The notes beneath the pieces were generated by a model. The model did not search any database, was not told the origin of the DNA, and saw nothing but the letters and a program-made list of their open reading frames with translations. A DNA stretch of 64,000 bases from Bacillus sp. ISL-51 (GTDB lineage: Bacteria > Bacillota > Bacilli > Bacillales > Bacillaceae), in assembly GCF_018613535.1 (NCBI RefSeq), contig NZ_JAGGQB010000005.1, positions 1 to 64,000 on the forward strand, given 5' to 3'. Made by a program: the position numbers and the translations under genes. Below are positions 47,618 through 60,323 of the stretch, piece after piece (the first letter of the stretch is position 1; the number at the start of each line of letters is the position of its first letter).

Positions 47618-47971
47618 TTATTCAGATGGTTTATCTGAATGCAGTTCATGAATCAATGTTTCAATACGGTTTCCGTATTCAATGGATTCATCGAATTCAA
47701 ATTCAAGCTCGGGCGTTTTGCGGAGTCTGATTCGGCTGCCGATTTCTGAACGGATAAATCCCTTCGCTTTCTCCAGCCCTTTCAGCGCTTCCTCTTTCTT
47801 CTTTTCTCCGCCGAGAACAGAGATATACACCTTTGCAATTTGTAAATCACCAGAAACACGTACGTCTGTTACAGTCAGAAAACCGATTCTCGGGTCTTTC
47901 AGCTTACGGCTGATAATATCCCCAAGCTCTTTTTTCATCTGCTCACCGACACGGTTTGCTCTCATACTCAT
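47618..47971 (-). CDS. rbfA: ribosome-binding factor A
   Basis: A 117-residue KH-fold factor for 16S 5' end maturation and cold adaptation ([31 protein letters not shown]-type strand, [14 protein letters not shown]). The frame is open 23 codons further upstream, but TTAGAGGTGATTGAA precedes ATG 47971, giving the family length. Located between ylxP and truB. Confidence 0.97.
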   Translation of the reverse strand: MSMRANRVGEQMKKELGDIISRKLKDPRIGFLTVTDVRVSGDLQIAKVYISVLGGEKKKEEALKGLEKAKGFIRSEIGSRIRLRKTPELEFEFDESIEYGNRIETLIHELHSDKPSE

Positions 47972-47987
47972 TTCAATCACCTCTAAG

Positions 47988-48266
47988 TTAAAACCACTCT
48001 GTTCTAGTGATCGTCCGCTCAATTTCGGGAAAGGAGTCAATAAACGCGAGAACGCGCTGCAGCTCCCTTTCCGCCTGAACGTGAGAGGAGGATACCACGG
48101 CGATTCCGAAGCTGGTTCTCTGCCAAGTGTCCTGATAGCCGATTTCAGCAGCAGACACGTTGAACTTATTTCGAACCCTTGTGATGATCCGCTTCAAAAC
48201 AGCGCGCTTCTCCTTTAATGATCCCGCATCATAAATGATGCATTCACATTCCGCAAATCCGATCAC
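47988..48266 (-). CDS. ylxP: conserved DUF503 protein YlxP
   Basis: A 92-residue DUF503 protein ([30 protein letters not shown] and [16 protein letters not shown]). Function unknown; the constant place between infB and rbfA suggests a ribosome or RNA role. GTG start overlaps the infB stop (GTGA), so translation is coupled. Confidence 0.92.
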   Translation of the reverse strand: MIGFAECECIIYDAGSLKEKRAVLKRIITRVRNKFNVSAAEIGYQDTWQRTSFGIAVVSSSHVQAERELQRVLAFIDSFPEIERTITRTEWF

Positions 48267-50410
48267 TTTCTTTCAATTTCCTGCATGACATACGCTTCAA
48301 GGATATCACCTTCGCGAATGTCATTGTATTTCTTAATCGTAATACCACATTCATATCCTTGTGAAACTTCTTTTACATCATCTTTAAAGCGTTTCAGAAC
48401 GTCTACTTCACCTTCAAAGATTACGACGCCGTCACGGATCAGACGCAGGCCGCTGTCGCGTGTGATTGTGCCTTCGGTTACATAGCCTCCGGCAATGGTG
48501 CCGATTTTAGATACTTTGAACGTTTGGCGGACCTCAACCTGACCGATGATTTTCTCTTCGTATTCAGGATCAAGCATACCTTTCATCGCTGCTTCAATTT
48601 CGTCGATGACTTTGTAAATGATACGGTGAAGGCGGATGTCTACATTTTCAGCTTCAGCCGTACTTTTAGCATTTCCGTCAGGGCGTACATTAAACCCGAT
48701 AACGATCGCATTTGATGCAGAAGCCAGAATAATGTCTGATTCCGTAATCGCACCGACCCCTGTATGAATGATTTTCACTTTAACGCCTTCTACTTCAATT
48801 TTTTGAAGAGCGGCCGTTAACGCTTCAGCTGAACCTTGAACGTCAGCTTTCACGATTAAGTTAATGTCTTTGACATCGCCTTGTTTGATTTGTTCAAACA
48901 GATCATCAAGGCTGAGCTTTGCTTTGTCGCTGCGCTGTTCTTCCAATTGTTTAGAAGCGCGCGCCTCACCGACAGAACGAGCAGTTTTTTCGTCTTTAAA
49001 GACGAGGAATTGGTCACCTGCTAACGGCACGTCGTTAAGGCCCGTAATTTCTACAGGTGTTGACGGTCCGGCTGTTTTCACGCGGCGGCCGAGATCATTG
49101 ACCATTGCCCGCACGCGGCCGAATGTGTTTCCGACAACGATCGGATCACCGACATGCAATGTTCCCGTTTGAACGAGTAATGTCGCAACCGATCCTCTGC
49201 CTTTATCAAGCTCGGCTTCAATAACCGTTCCTTTTGCCTGGCGGTTCGGATTGGCTTTCAGCTCCTCTACCTCACTGACAAGCAGAATCATTTCGACAAG
49301 CTCATCGATTCCCTTGCCGGAAAGAGCGGATAGCGGAACGAAAATCGTTTCTCCTCCCCATGCTTCAGGAACAAGTCCGTATTCCGTAAGCTCCTGCATG
49401 ACACGGTCAGGGTTTGCGCTTTCTTTATCAATTTTATTCACAGCAACGATAATCGGAACTTCAGCCGCTTTTGCGTGATTGATGGCTTCGACTGTTTGCG
49501 GCATAACGCCGTCATCGGCCGCTACGACTAAAATCGTAATATCGGTTACTTCCGCACCGCGCGCACGCATCGTTGTGAAAGCCGCGTGTCCCGGTGTATC
49601 AAGAAACGTGATTTTTTTGCCGTTTTCTTCGATTTGGTATGCACCGATATGCTGCGTAATTCCGCCGGCTTCCCCTTCAACAACCTTTGTTTTTCGGATG
49701 CTGTCGAGAAGCGTTGTTTTCCCGTGGTCAACGTGGCCCATAATCGTTACGACTGGCGGACGGATTTGAAGATCTTCTTCTTTGTCAGCGTCTTCGTACT
49801 TTTCGAGCTCAGTTTCTTCTAGAACAATCACTTCTTCTGTTTCCACACCGTATTCGGATGCGATCAGTTCGATTGTGTCTTTGTCAAGCTCCTGGTTAAT
49901 GGTGGCCATTACGCCGAGAAGCATGAGTTTTTTAATGATTTCAGACGGTTCTTTGCCAAGTTCCTCGGCTAAGGCTCCGACTGATAAAGTGCCTGAAAAC
50001 GTAATTTTTTCAGGAAGCTCTTTTTTCGGCTTCAGCGGTTTTTGCTGATGCTGATTTTTGTTGTTGTGATTGCGTTTGTTTTTGTTGTTGTTGTTATTCT
50101 TCTTGTTTTTGTTAAATTGATTATTCTGCACGTCATTCTTCTTTCCGTCTCGAATTTTGTTTGGTTGATTTCCAGCAGACTGCTGATTAACCCCTTGCGG
50201 CTGCTTGTTTTTGTTCGTTTCCGCAGGCTTTTGAGATTTAACACCGGCGCCGCCTTTTTTAAATTTCGCATCAAGCTGCTTAATGGTCTTTTCTTCAAGC
50301 GTTGCCATATGGTTATTTACTACTATATCCATGTTTTTCAGCGCCGTCAAAATTTCCTTACTTGAAACATTGATGGCTTTTGCATATTCGTATACTCTCA
50401 TTTTAGCCAT
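48263..50410 (-). CDS. infB: translation initiation factor IF-2
   Basis: The initiator-tRNA GTPase of 715 residues. An N-terminal helix module is followed by an Asn/Gln/Lys-rich linker (about 75-130, long runs of Asn and Lys), IF2-N, then the G domain with [27 protein letters not shown] and NKID, and domains II to IV. The linker appears as low-complexity DNA near 50040-50140. It is central in the nusA-infB operon, coupled to ylxP at its end. Confidence 0.98.
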   Translation of the reverse strand: MAKMRVYEYAKAINVSSKEILTALKNMDIVVNNHMATLEEKTIKQLDAKFKKGGAGVKSQKPAETNKNKQPQGVNQQSAGNQPNKIRDGKKNDVQNNQFNKNKKNNNNNKNKRNHNNKNQHQQKPLKPKKELPEKITFSGTLSVGALAEELGKEPSEIIKKLMLLGVMATINQELDKDTIELIASEYGVETEEVIVLEETELEKYEDADKEEDLQIRPPVVTIMGHVDHGKTTLLDSIRKTKVVEGEAGGITQHIGAYQIEENGKKITFLDTPGHAAFTTMRARGAEVTDITILVVAADDGVMPQTVEAINHAKAAEVPIIVAVNKIDKESANPDRVMQELTEYGLVPEAWGGETIFVPLSALSGKGIDELVEMILLVSEVEELKANPNRQAKGTVIEAELDKGRGSVATLLVQTGTLHVGDPIVVGNTFGRVRAMVNDLGRRVKTAGPSTPVEITGLNDVPLAGDQFLVFKDEKTARSVGEARASKQLEEQRSDKAKLSLDDLFEQIKQGDVKDINLIVKADVQGSAEALTAALQKIEVEGVKVKIIHTGVGAITESDIILASASNAIVIGFNVRPDGNAKSTAEAENVDIRLHRIIYKVIDEIEAAMKGMLDPEYEEKIIGQVEVRQTFKVSKIGTIAGGYVTEGTITRDSGLRLIRDGVVIFEGEVDVLKRFKDDVKEVSQGYECGITIKKYNDIREGDILEAYVMQEIERK

Positions 50411-50429
50411 TCGTTCACCCCCAAAAATA

Positions 50430-50732
50430 TTAATCGAGCAAGCTGATCAGCTTATTCGCAAAACCTTGGTCAGTGACGGCGACAACGACACGTGATTCCT
50501 TGCCGATAGAGCGGCCGAGATCCGCGCGGCTTTCGACTTTTTTATAGGGCACTTTATAATAATTGCATTTGTCGGATACTTTCTTTGCAGTATTCGCTGA
50601 TGCATCTTCTGTCAGCAGAACAAGCTTTGCACGCGCATTTCTAATTTCTTTTATAACCAAGTCCTCGCCTGACACGACCTTACGAGCTCGATTGGCCAGA
50701 CCCAGCAAGGGAAACCATTCCATTCCAGACAT
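50430..50732 (-). CDS. ylxQ: L7Ae-family K-turn binding protein YlxQ
   Basis: A 100-residue L7Ae/L30e-like protein ([36 protein letters not shown]). Family members bind K-turn RNA; B. subtilis YlxQ does so in vitro and has been called RulQ. A non-essential ribosome or RNA role is likely. ATG with AAAAGGTG upstream, one base after ylxR. Confidence 0.93.
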   Translation of the reverse strand: MSGMEWFPLLGLANRARKVVSGEDLVIKEIRNARAKLVLLTEDASANTAKKVSDKCNYYKVPYKKVESRADLGRSIGKESRVVVAVTDQGFANKLISLLD

Positions 50733-50733
50733 G

Positions 50734-51009
50734 TTATTTTTTCACCTTTTCCGCCAGTTCCAGCAATTCTTCGAAAATCTGGTCATCGATTTGTGATTGA
50801 AATTGATTTTGCAATGTGTTTTTCTTTTTCGCAGCTAAGATGCATTCTTTTTCAAGGGTGATGTAGGCACCCCGTCCGTTCTTTTTTCCGGTCGGATCGA
50901 CTGAGATCTCGCCTTCTTTAGAACGGACAATTCGGATCAGTTCCTTTTTAGGCTTCATTTCCCCCGTTGCCACGCATTTGCGCAGAGGAATTTTTTTTCG
51001 CTTATTCAC
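50734..51009 (-). CDS. ylxR: YlxR (RnpM), RNase P modulator
   Basis: A 91-residue DUF448 protein: [21 protein letters not shown] and the [12 protein letters not shown] motif are the family marks. It binds RNA, and the B. subtilis protein has been reported to modulate RNase P activity (RnpM). GTG start preceded by GAGGTGAC. It lies 13 bases after nusA in the operon. Confidence 0.93.
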   Translation of the reverse strand: MNKRKKIPLRKCVATGEMKPKKELIRIVRSKEGEISVDPTGKKNGRGAYITLEKECILAAKKKNTLQNQFQSQIDDQIFEELLELAEKVKK

Positions 51010-51022
51010 CTAAAGTCACCTC

Positions 51023-52144
51023 TTATTCATCCGATTCGGCTGTTTCAGGCTCCATAAAGAGCGGCTCTAAATCTTCATCTTCTTCATGCTCTCTCGGATA
51101 GATGCCAAGGTCTCTTGCATCCGTTTCGCTTTTGATATCAATCTTCCAGCCTGTCAGTTTCGCAGCTAAGCGGGCGTTCTGCCCTCTTTTTCCGATTGCC
51201 AGAGAAAGCTGGTAATCAGGGACGATGACAGTGGTTGCTTTTTCTTCTTCGTTGACGATGACCTCCAGCACTTTGGACGGGCTGAGCGCATTGGCAACAA
51301 ATTCAACCGGATCGTCAGACCAGTTGACGATATCAATTTTTTCGCCTTTCAGCTCGTTAACGATCGCCTGCACGCGCTGACCTTTCGGACCGACGCATGA
51401 GCCGACCGGATCTACATCAGGATCGTCAGTGCGGACGGAGATTTTAGAACGGTCGCCTGCTTCTCTGGCAACAGATTTCAGCTCAACGGTTCCGTCATAA
51501 ATTTCCGGCACTTCTATTTCAAAAAGACGCTTTAAAAGACCAGGATGTGTTCTTGATACATAAATTTGCGGTCCCTTTGTTGTTTTTTCGACCTTGGTGA
51601 TAAATACCTTAATCCGGTCGTGCGGTTTGTAGCTTTCATTCGGCATTTGTTCATTAACGGGCAGCAGCGCTTCAATCTTGCCGAGAGACACGTAAATAAA
51701 TTTGCTGTCTAAGCGCTGTACAATTCCCGTCATGATGTCTTCTTCACGATCGATAAATTCCGAATAAATCACACCGCGCTCAGCTTCGCGGACACGCTGC
51801 GTCACGACTTGTTTCGCCGTTTGCGCGGCAATTCGCCCGAAATCTTTAGGTGTCACTTCTATTTCAACAACATCTCCGACAAGATAGTTCGGATGGATGC
51901 TTTGGGCGTCGTCGAGCGAGATTTCAAGCCTTGAATCATACACCTCGTCTACAACGTCTTTTCTGGCGAACACACGAATGGTGCCCGTCTCACGGTTCAA
52001 ATCAACCCGTACGTTTTGCGCCTGGTTAAAATTTCGCTTATAGGCAGAAATTAAGGCAGCTTCAATTGCTTCGATGATAATGTCTTTACTGATGCCTTTT
52101 TCTTTTTCAAGAATAGTGAGAGCATCTAATAGTTCACTGCTCAT
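51023..52144 (-). CDS. nusA: transcription termination/antitermination factor NusA
   Basis: Binds RNA polymerase and nascent RNA to promote pausing and hairpin termination. N-terminal polymerase-binding domain (1-130), S1 domain (about 135-200, [23 protein letters not shown]), KH1 with [19 protein letters not shown] and KH2 with [18 protein letters not shown] are all present. It ends in an acidic tail, without the extra E. coli repeats, as in other Firmicutes. GGGGGGAG precedes the ATG. Its operon leader carries hairpins that may respond to NusA itself. Confidence 0.98.
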   Translation of the reverse strand: MSSELLDALTILEKEKGISKDIIIEAIEAALISAYKRNFNQAQNVRVDLNRETGTIRVFARKDVVDEVYDSRLEISLDDAQSIHPNYLVGDVVEIEVTPKDFGRIAAQTAKQVVTQRVREAERGVIYSEFIDREEDIMTGIVQRLDSKFIYVSLGKIEALLPVNEQMPNESYKPHDRIKVFITKVEKTTKGPQIYVSRTHPGLLKRLFEIEVPEIYDGTVELKSVAREAGDRSKISVRTDDPDVDPVGSCVGPKGQRVQAIVNELKGEKIDIVNWSDDPVEFVANALSPSKVLEVIVNEEEKATTVIVPDYQLSLAIGKRGQNARLAAKLTGWKIDIKSETDARDLGIYPREHEEDEDLEPLFMEPETAESDE

Positions 52145-52179
52145 GTTAGCGGTCTCCCCCCTTAAACACTTATACTCAA

Positions 52180-52653
52180 TTAATGAAATGTTACAGCTAA
52201 TCTTGCGTTAGCTATTTTTTCGTACGGAATATTGACCCGTTTCTTTCTTGTTTTGACCGTCATCTCTATTGTAGCAGTTTGTCCATCAAATTCAGCCAAT
52301 TTGCCTTCAAACACTTTTAAACCGTCAATCGGTTCGTACGTTTTCATATAAACATTTTTACCAAGTGATTTTTCGAAGTCGGCTTTTTTCTTTAATGGGC
52401 GCTCGGCTCCAGGAGAGGATACTTCAAGAAAGTAGTTTTGAGTAATCGGATCGGCCTCATCCAGCTTTTCGCTTAACGCTTCGCTGACTTTGGCGCACTC
52501 CTCAATATCAACACCGTCATCGGAATCAATAAACACGCGAAGGAACCAGTTTTGACCCTCTTTGACAAATTCAATGTCTACGAGTTCAAGCTGAAGGTCA
52601 TCTAGTATGGGCTGAGCCATTTCTTGAACGGTATCAGTCACTTTTTTGCTCAT
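52180..52653 (-). CDS. rimP: ribosome maturation factor RimP (YlxS)
   Basis: A 157-residue RimP: an N-terminal alpha/beta domain ([24 protein letters not shown]), the [21 protein letters not shown] and [14 protein letters not shown] motifs, and an SH3-like C-terminal domain. Needed for 30S maturation. AAGGAGGAAAAAC precedes the ATG. First gene of the nusA-infB operon, behind a roughly 170-base structured leader. Confidence 0.96.
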   Translation of the reverse strand: MSKKVTDTVQEMAQPILDDLQLELVDIEFVKEGQNWFLRVFIDSDDGVDIEECAKVSEALSEKLDEADPITQNYFLEVSSPGAERPLKKKADFEKSLGKNVYMKTYEPIDGLKVFEGKLAEFDGQTATIEMTVKTRKKRVNIPYEKIANARLAVTFH

Positions 52654-52707
52654 GTTTTTCCTCCTTGTGCTGGCGATATCATATCAGCCGTCTTCTCTGC
52701 ATAAAAA

Positions 52708-52728
52708 CCCTGCTTCAAAAGAGCAGGG
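52708..52728 (-). terminator. terminator-like hairpin in the rimP-nusA leader
   Basis: CCCTGCT pairs with AGCAGGG, 7-base loop, followed on the minus strand by TTTTTATG. It lies downstream of the operon promoter and 55 bases before rimP, so it would act as an attenuator. Confidence 0.75.
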
Positions 52729-52752
52729 GCTTTAAGAAAACGATGGACATGT

Positions 52753-52808
52753 CGAGGCAAAATTGCCTGTTCAATACAAAAGAGCGGGTTTCCCCACTCT
52801 TTGCCTCG
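52753..52808 (-). promoter_or_regulatory. nested leader structure upstream of rimP
   Basis: CGAGGCAAA (52753-52761) is exactly complementary to TTTGCCTCG (52800-52808) and encloses a second hairpin (AAAGAG.GGG with CCC.CTCTTT, 52779-52802). These lie between the promoter and the attenuator-like hairpin and could set its folding. Confidence 0.6.
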
Positions 52809-52832
52809 GTAATCGTTAGCATTTCCAATAAA

Positions 52833-52861
52833 ACTATACCATAACCATATATTTTATGCAA
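52833..52861 (-). promoter_or_regulatory. SigA promoter of the rimP-nusA operon
   Basis: Minus strand: TTGCAT, exactly 17 bases, TATAGT, starting transcription near 52826, about 170 bases before rimP. Confidence 0.75.
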
Positions 52862-52896
52862 ATCAATCTCCATCGCAAGCCTTACTTACACGGGCT

Positions 52897-55800
52897 TTAA
52901 AACAGTGATAACTGGTTTTGGTCAGGCAGCGACTCCAGACAGCCGTGCCGATCTAAATACTCTAAAATGGTTTTTGACACTTTACCTCTTTTCTGAAGGT
53001 CCTCTTTAGAAAGGAATTCCCCTTCTTCACGCGCTTTCACGATATTAAGAGCGGCGTTTGTTCCAAGCCCCGGTATCGAGTTGAACGGCGGAATCAGACT
53101 GTTGCCGTCAATGATAAATTCCGAAGCGCTTGACCGGTATAAATCAACCTTCTGGAAGGAAAAGCCGCGTTCACACATTTCAAGCGCAAGCTCTAACACG
53201 GTAAGGAGGTTTTTTTCCTTCGGCGAAGCATCAAGCCCTTTAGAGCTGATCTCATCCATCACCGCTCTGATGGCAGTCGAGCCTTTAATCATCGTGTCAA
53301 TGTCAAAGTCATCGGCACGCACGGTAAAATAAGCGGCGTAATATAAAAGCGCGTGGTGCACTTTAAAATATGCGATCCGCACCGCCATTAACACATACGC
53401 GGCGGCGTGGGCTTTCGGGAACATATATTTAATTTTTTTGCACGAATCAATATACCAGTTCGGTACATTGTTATTTTTCATTTCTTCTTCCCATTCAGGC
53501 GTGAGGCCCTTTCCTTTACGGACAAACTCCATAATTTTAAAGGCCAGTGACGGCTCGAGCCCCTGATAGATCAGGTAAACCATGATATCGTCACGGCAGC
53601 CGATCACTTCACTGAGTTCACACGTATTGTTGTGGATCAATTCCTGGGCATTGCCGAGCCATACGTCAGTTCCGTGGGAAAGGCCGGAAATTTGGACAAG
53701 CTCAGAAAACGTCGTCGGCTTTGTATCCTCAAGCATTTGCCGTACAAACCGCGTTCCGAATTCAGGAATACCGAGCGTTCCCGTTTTACAGCCGATTTGT
53801 TCTTCGGTTACACCGAGAGATTCAGTCCCTTGGAATATTTTCATCACTTCGGGGTCATCGGTCGGTATCGTTTTCGGGTCAATACCGCTTAAATCCTGAA
53901 GCATACGGATGACTGTCGGATCATCGTGCCCTAATATATCAAGCTTCAGCAAGTTGTCATGAATGGAATGGAAATCAAAGTGAGTCGTTTTCCATTCAGA
54001 GCCCGTCGCATCCGCCGGGAATTGAATCGGTGAAAAATCGTAAATATCCATATAATCCGGCACAACGATAATTCCCCCCGGGTGCTGTCCAGTCGTTCTT
54101 TTGACGCCTGTACAGCCCTGCACGAGGCGGTCGATTTCCGCGCCGCGCATATGAAGATTGTGATCACCCGCATAGCCTTTCACATACCCGTACGCCGTCT
54201 TTTCAGCAACGGTGCCGATGGTCCCCGCACGGTACACGTTATCTTCACCGAATAAAACCTTCGTATAATTATGGGCATGCGGCTGATACTCACCCGAGAA
54301 GTTCAAGTCAATATCGGGCACTTTATCTCCTTTAAATCCTAAAAAGGTTTCAAACGGAATATCATGCCCGTCTTTTTTCAAAGACGCGCCGCAATTCGGA
54401 CAGCTTTTATCCGGAAGGTCAAAGCCTGAACCGACTGAGCCGTCATTAAAGAACTCGGAATACCTGCAGCTCGGGCACACATAGTGCGGAGCGAGAGGGT
54501 TTACTTCAGTGATTTCCGTTAACGTCGCCACAAGTGACGAACCGACCGATCCCCGTGAGCCGACAAGATAACCGTCATCGAGTGACCGTTTTACAAGCTT
54601 ATGAGAAATAAGATAAATAACGGCAAAACCGTGGCCGATAATACTTTTCAGCTCTTTTTCTATTCTCGCTTCCACAATTTCAGGCAGTTCTTCGCCATAA
54701 ATGCTTCGGGCGCGCTGGTAGCTCATTTCACGGATTTCTTCATCGGCGCCTTCAATTTTCGGCGTGTACAGATCATCTTTAATCGGTTTGATGTCCTCAA
54801 TCATCGAGGTGACTTTTTGCGTATTCGTGACGACGATTTCTTTCGCTTTTTCCCCGCCTAAAAAGGAGAAAGCGTCAAGCATTTCGTCAGTGGTTCTAAA
54901 GTGCACTTTCGGCAGTTCATGCCGGTTTAACGGATTGGCGCCGCCTTGGGAGGAAATTAAGATCTTCCGGTAAATTTTGTCCTCATCGTTTAAATAGTGG
55001 ACATTTCCCGTTGCGACGACGGGCTTATTCAATTTCTCACCGAGCTTTGTAATATTCGCGATGATTTCTTTCAGCGCTTTTTCATCACGGACGAGTTCAA
55101 GCTGCAACAGATGCCTGTATACTTCCGGCGGCTGCACTTCAAGATAATCATAGAAGGAAGCGATATCTTCGACCTCTTCAGGCGATTTTTGCATCATGCC
55201 TTCAAAGACCTCTCCCCTGTCACAGGCAGAACCGATTAAAAGGCCTTCCCTGTATTTATTAAGCTGTGATCTCGGAATGCGCGGCACTCTGTAGAAATAG
55301 TGAATATGAGAAATGGATACAAGCTTAAACAAGTTTTTCAGGCCGGTTTCATTTACGGCAAGCAATGTTGCGTGATACGGTCTGGATCTTTGGTAAGCAT
55401 TGGATTGCCCCATGTTCTCATTCAGCTGGTCATGATAATGAATATCTCTTTCGGCGGCATCTTTCAGCATTTTTAACAGCAGGTAGCCTGTCGCCTCTGC
55501 GTCAAAAACCGCACGGTGGTGCTGGGTTAATTCAATATCAAATTTCTTACATAACGTATTTAAGCGGTGATTTTTAAATTCAGGATAAAGGAAACGCGCA
55601 AGTTCAAGCGTATCAATGACCGGGTTTTTCGCTTTTTCCGTTTTCAGGAGACGTTTGTACGCCACATTTAAAAATCCCATATCAAAGCTTGCGTTGTGTG
55701 CCACAAGCACATCATCGCCGATCCATTCCTTGAAATCCCGCACTACATCAACAACATCCGGAGCGTCACGAACCATGTCATCCGTAATACCGGTAAGTTC

Positions 55801-57210
55801 AATCGTCGTTGCCGACAGCGGGTGATGGGGATTGGCGAACGCTTCAAATTTATCTATGATTTCTCCGCCTCTTATTTTGACTGCCGCAAGCTCAATTATG
55901 GTATCGTATACGGCCGACAAACCCGTCGTTTCAACGTCAAATACGACATAAGTATCTTCTTCAAGCAGACGATGCGCAGGGTTGTACGCGATCGGAACAC
56001 CATCATCAACGATATTGGCTTCCATCCCGTAAATCATTTTAATTCCGTGCTTTTTCGCCGCGGCATATGCATCCGGGAAAGACTGTACGACAGCATGGTC
56101 TGTTAATGCGATCGCTTCATGCCCCCATTTTTTTGCCTGTTCCACAAGCTTTCCGATGCCCGTTACGGCATCCATTTGGCTCATCGGAGAATGCAGATGA
56201 AGCTCCACCCGTTTTTCGCCTTCAGGGGCAGTATCTTCACGGTTTTTTGCTTTTACTTCATTTACATCGTTTGCAATCATGACGAGGTCTCTGACAAACG
56301 TATCATTTTGGATGCTTCCCCTTGCTTTCACCCACATGCCTTTTTTCAGCGTTTTCATTAAGGCGGCGTCTTCTTTTTCTCTTGCAAACATTTTAATTAA
56401 AATGCTGTTTGTGTAGTCAGTAATTTTAAAAATGCAGAGCGTGCGTCCGCTTTTCAGCTCACGTGTTTCGGCATCAAAAACATAACCTTGCACCGTAATT
56501 CTTCTTTCTTCATCCATGATGCTGTCAAGCGTCCGAATCTCTTCATTTTCTTTAATTTGGTAGCCGATGACAAGCGGCCCTGACGGCGCCTGGTCCTCAT
56601 CGCCCTCTTTCTCCTTCTTCTCCATTTCGATCAGAGCCTGCATTGCCCGCTCTTGGTCTTCGGCAAGCTTTTGCTCCCGGAATTTCTGCACTTCTTGGTC
56701 AGACACAAAAATTTCCGTATCGAGCTGAAGGTCAGGAAAGCCAAACTGGCGGTAGCTTTGCTGGATAAGTGAGCTGTATTTATTTTTAAGGGCCGATGCT
56801 TCTGTATCGGTTTTTGTTTTGACGATCAGTTTGTTCCCCATGAGCTTCGGCTTCTGCTGATTTAACAAAGCCACCATCGGCGGCGAGGTACCTTCAAGCT
56901 CTTCAATGCAGCGTGTCCAATAATCTTGCACCAGCTCCTCGCTGACTGCCGGGTCAATGACTTTAATCGACGACGTGACGCGGGCAATGTGAGCAAATGA
57001 TTGTGTCAATCTCATCATAAACGCGTCATATATTTGATACGGCAAAAGAGCCTTAAAGCGAAATTGAAAATGCCAAGCCTTTTGTGCTTTATGAATTGTC
57101 AGTTTATCAATCTCTCCGTCTTCAAAGTACGTCATGAAGGTATCATCTGTCATATTAAGCTGCTGCAGAAGAATCTGAAACTGTCTTCTGTTTACTGATA
57201 ACTGTTCCAT
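52897..57210 (-). CDS. polC: DNA polymerase III PolC
   Basis: The replicative polymerase of low-GC Gram-positives, 1437 residues. Order: N-terminal domains, OB fold (about 235-320), PHP part with [14 protein letters not shown] and [11 protein letters not shown], proofreading exonuclease inserted in the PHP domain (FDVETTGL, about 420-590), PHP remainder, then the polymerase core with a four-cysteine zinc site ([18 protein letters not shown]) and catalytic aspartates in [11 protein letters not shown]. The C-terminus QNQLSLF is a beta-clamp binding motif. Start ATG preceded by AGGGAGGG. It follows proS by about 110 bases. Confidence 0.99.
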   Translation of the reverse strand: MEQLSVNRRQFQILLQQLNMTDDTFMTYFEDGEIDKLTIHKAQKAWHFQFRFKALLPYQIYDAFMMRLTQSFAHIARVTSSIKVIDPAVSEELVQDYWTRCIEELEGTSPPMVALLNQQKPKLMGNKLIVKTKTDTEASALKNKYSSLIQQSYRQFGFPDLQLDTEIFVSDQEVQKFREQKLAEDQERAMQALIEMEKKEKEGDEDQAPSGPLVIGYQIKENEEIRTLDSIMDEERRITVQGYVFDAETRELKSGRTLCIFKITDYTNSILIKMFAREKEDAALMKTLKKGMWVKARGSIQNDTFVRDLVMIANDVNEVKAKNREDTAPEGEKRVELHLHSPMSQMDAVTGIGKLVEQAKKWGHEAIALTDHAVVQSFPDAYAAAKKHGIKMIYGMEANIVDDGVPIAYNPAHRLLEEDTYVVFDVETTGLSAVYDTIIELAAVKIRGGEIIDKFEAFANPHHPLSATTIELTGITDDMVRDAPDVVDVVRDFKEWIGDDVLVAHNASFDMGFLNVAYKRLLKTEKAKNPVIDTLELARFLYPEFKNHRLNTLCKKFDIELTQHHRAVFDAEATGYLLLKMLKDAAERDIHYHDQLNENMGQSNAYQRSRPYHATLLAVNETGLKNLFKLVSISHIHYFYRVPRIPRSQLNKYREGLLIGSACDRGEVFEGMMQKSPEEVEDIASFYDYLEVQPPEVYRHLLQLELVRDEKALKEIIANITKLGEKLNKPVVATGNVHYLNDEDKIYRKILISSQGGANPLNRHELPKVHFRTTDEMLDAFSFLGGEKAKEIVVTNTQKVTSMIEDIKPIKDDLYTPKIEGADEEIREMSYQRARSIYGEELPEIVEARIEKELKSIIGHGFAVIYLISHKLVKRSLDDGYLVGSRGSVGSSLVATLTEITEVNPLAPHYVCPSCRYSEFFNDGSVGSGFDLPDKSCPNCGASLKKDGHDIPFETFLGFKGDKVPDIDLNFSGEYQPHAHNYTKVLFGEDNVYRAGTIGTVAEKTAYGYVKGYAGDHNLHMRGAEIDRLVQGCTGVKRTTGQHPGGIIVVPDYMDIYDFSPIQFPADATGSEWKTTHFDFHSIHDNLLKLDILGHDDPTVIRMLQDLSGIDPKTIPTDDPEVMKIFQGTESLGVTEEQIGCKTGTLGIPEFGTRFVRQMLEDTKPTTFSELVQISGLSHGTDVWLGNAQELIHNNTCELSEVIGCRDDIMVYLIYQGLEPSLAFKIMEFVRKGKGLTPEWEEEMKNNNVPNWYIDSCKKIKYMFPKAHAAAYVLMAVRIAYFKVHHALLYYAAYFTVRADDFDIDTMIKGSTAIRAVMDEISSKGLDASPKEKNLLTVLELALEMCERGFSFQKVDLYRSSASEFIIDGNSLIPPFNSIPGLGTNAALNIVKAREEGEFLSKEDLQKRGKVSKTILEYLDRHGCLESLPDQNQLSLF

Positions 57211-57244
57211 TCAGACAGTATCCCTCCCTAAAAACATCATAAGT

Positions 57245-57276
57245 GAAGGTACCTCCGATGGTGATGAGGTACCTTC
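57245..57276 (+). terminator. hairpin between proS and polC with U-run on the plus strand
   Basis: A perfect 11-bp stem (GAAGGTACCTC with GAGGTACCTTC) is followed by TTTTTT only on the plus strand. On the gene strand it becomes a hairpin in the polC leader without a U-run, so it may not terminate proS. Confidence 0.6.
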
Positions 57277-57321
57277 TTTTTTCTCTATTTTAGCATGGTT
57301 TTCACCAATTCGTTATGCTGA

Positions 57322-59037
<1,716 letters not shown>

Positions 59038-59048
59038 TTACTAGTCAA

Positions 59049-60317
59049 TTATAAGAATAAGCGCTGGATATCGTTCCATGTGACAACCAGCATAAGAAGC
59101 ATTAAGAAAGCCACGCCGATAAACACAACAAACGCTTCCTTGTCACGGTTAATCGGTTTGCCGCGGATTGCTTCAATGAATAAAAACAGCAGTCTTCCGC
59201 CGTCAAGCGCCGGAATCGGCAGCAGGTTGACGATTCCGAGATTGATGCTTAAGAACGCAGCGAACTGGAATAGGTTGATAATGCCCGTTTTTGCAACCTG
59301 ATCTGTCATATCGTAAATTCCGACGGGGCCTGCGAGCATATCAAGCTTAAACTGTCCCGTAACCAGCTTGCCCAGATTGGTCAGGATCGCTTTTGTCACA
59401 TCAACCGTTGACGTGGCCCCGTATGAGATAGCCGCAAAAGCGCCCTTTTCAGTCGGGGCATAAGAGCCGAAACGGCCGATTGTGTTTTTGTTTTCATCTT
59501 TTACCGCTTCAGGTGTAACCGAAATATGAAGCGGCTTGCCATCCCTTTTGACGGCAACGTCTATTTTTTTTCCCGGATTTTCTTTTACCGCAGTAACAAT
59601 ATCGGTCCATGACCGCATTTTTTCTCCGTTAATGCTTTGAATGCGGTCGCCTTCTTGTAAACCCGCAGCCGCTGCGCGTCCGTTATCTGTCAGCTTCCCG
59701 AGCTCAGGCTGATTGGAAGGCACGCCTTGTATGAAACCGAGCATGACAAGAATGACATACGCTAAAATGAAGTTCATAATCGGACCGGCAGCGATGGCCT
59801 TAATCCGTTTCCAGACAGGCTTTGATCCGAATTGGCGATTGTACGGCGCGATTTGCACTTCTTCTCCGTCTACGATGAAAAAAGAGGTTTGACTGACTGT
59901 AAAGCTTGACAGTTCGTCTTCTTTCCCCTGCTCGTACCCGGAAATTTTCATTTCATGCTCAAGATCAGCCGTCTCTACTTCAATAATTAACGCATCGGGG
60001 TATTTTTCTTTTTGATTAATAATGACTTTCTCAACCTGGTCGTCTTTATTAAAAAGAAGCCCGACGGTATAACCGGGTTTAACTTCAATCATCTCCGGAT
60101 CTTCACCGGCCATGCGGACGAAACCGCCGATCGGAAGGAGCCTGATCGTATATACGGTTTCATTTTTTTTAAATGAGAAAATTTTAGGGCCAAAGCCGAT
60201 TGCAAATTCACGGCAGAGAATCCCCGCTCTTTGGGCAAGCAATAAATGCCCCAGTTCATGGAAGAAAACGAGCGTTCCGAAAATAATAATAAACGCTATA
60301 ACTGTATTCACGAACAT
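59049..60317 (-). CDS. rasP: site-2 intramembrane metalloprotease RasP
   Basis: Cleaves anti-sigma factors such as RsiW and remnants of signal peptides inside the membrane. The zinc motif HELGH is at residues 20-24 in the first membrane helix, a PDZ domain lies around 190-270 (AAAGLQEGDRIQSINGEKM), and LLPIPALDGGRLLF near 370 gives the third zinc ligand. Four membrane helices. The ATG lies close to AAGGTGG; GTG two codons later has better spacing and may be the true start. It is six bases after dxr. Confidence 0.97.
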   Translation of the reverse strand: MFVNTVIAFIIIFGTLVFFHELGHLLLAQRAGILCREFAIGFGPKIFSFKKNETVYTIRLLPIGGFVRMAGEDPEMIEVKPGYTVGLLFNKDDQVEKVIINQKEKYPDALIIEVETADLEHEMKISGYEQGKEDELSSFTVSQTSFFIVDGEEVQIAPYNRQFGSKPVWKRIKAIAAGPIMNFILAYVILVMLGFIQGVPSNQPELGKLTDNGRAAAAGLQEGDRIQSINGEKMRSWTDIVTAVKENPGKKIDVAVKRDGKPLHISVTPEAVKDENKNTIGRFGSYAPTEKGAFAAISYGATSTVDVTKAILTNLGKLVTGQFKLDMLAGPVGIYDMTDQVAKTGIINLFQFAAFLSINLGIVNLLPIPALDGGRLLFLFIEAIRGKPINRDKEAFVVFIGVAFLMLLMLVVTWNDIQRLFL

Positions 60318-60323
60318 ACCACC

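Noticed and set aside
50040..50140. Simple-repeat or CRISPR-like array
   Set aside because: The repetitive look comes from Asn/Lys/Gln codons in the IF-2 linker; there are no spaced identical repeats.
57245..57282. T-box riboswitch (GGTACC motifs near proS/polC)
   Set aside because: Only the hexamer within a simple hairpin is present. It is downstream of proS, and no T-box bulge or specifier loop is seen.
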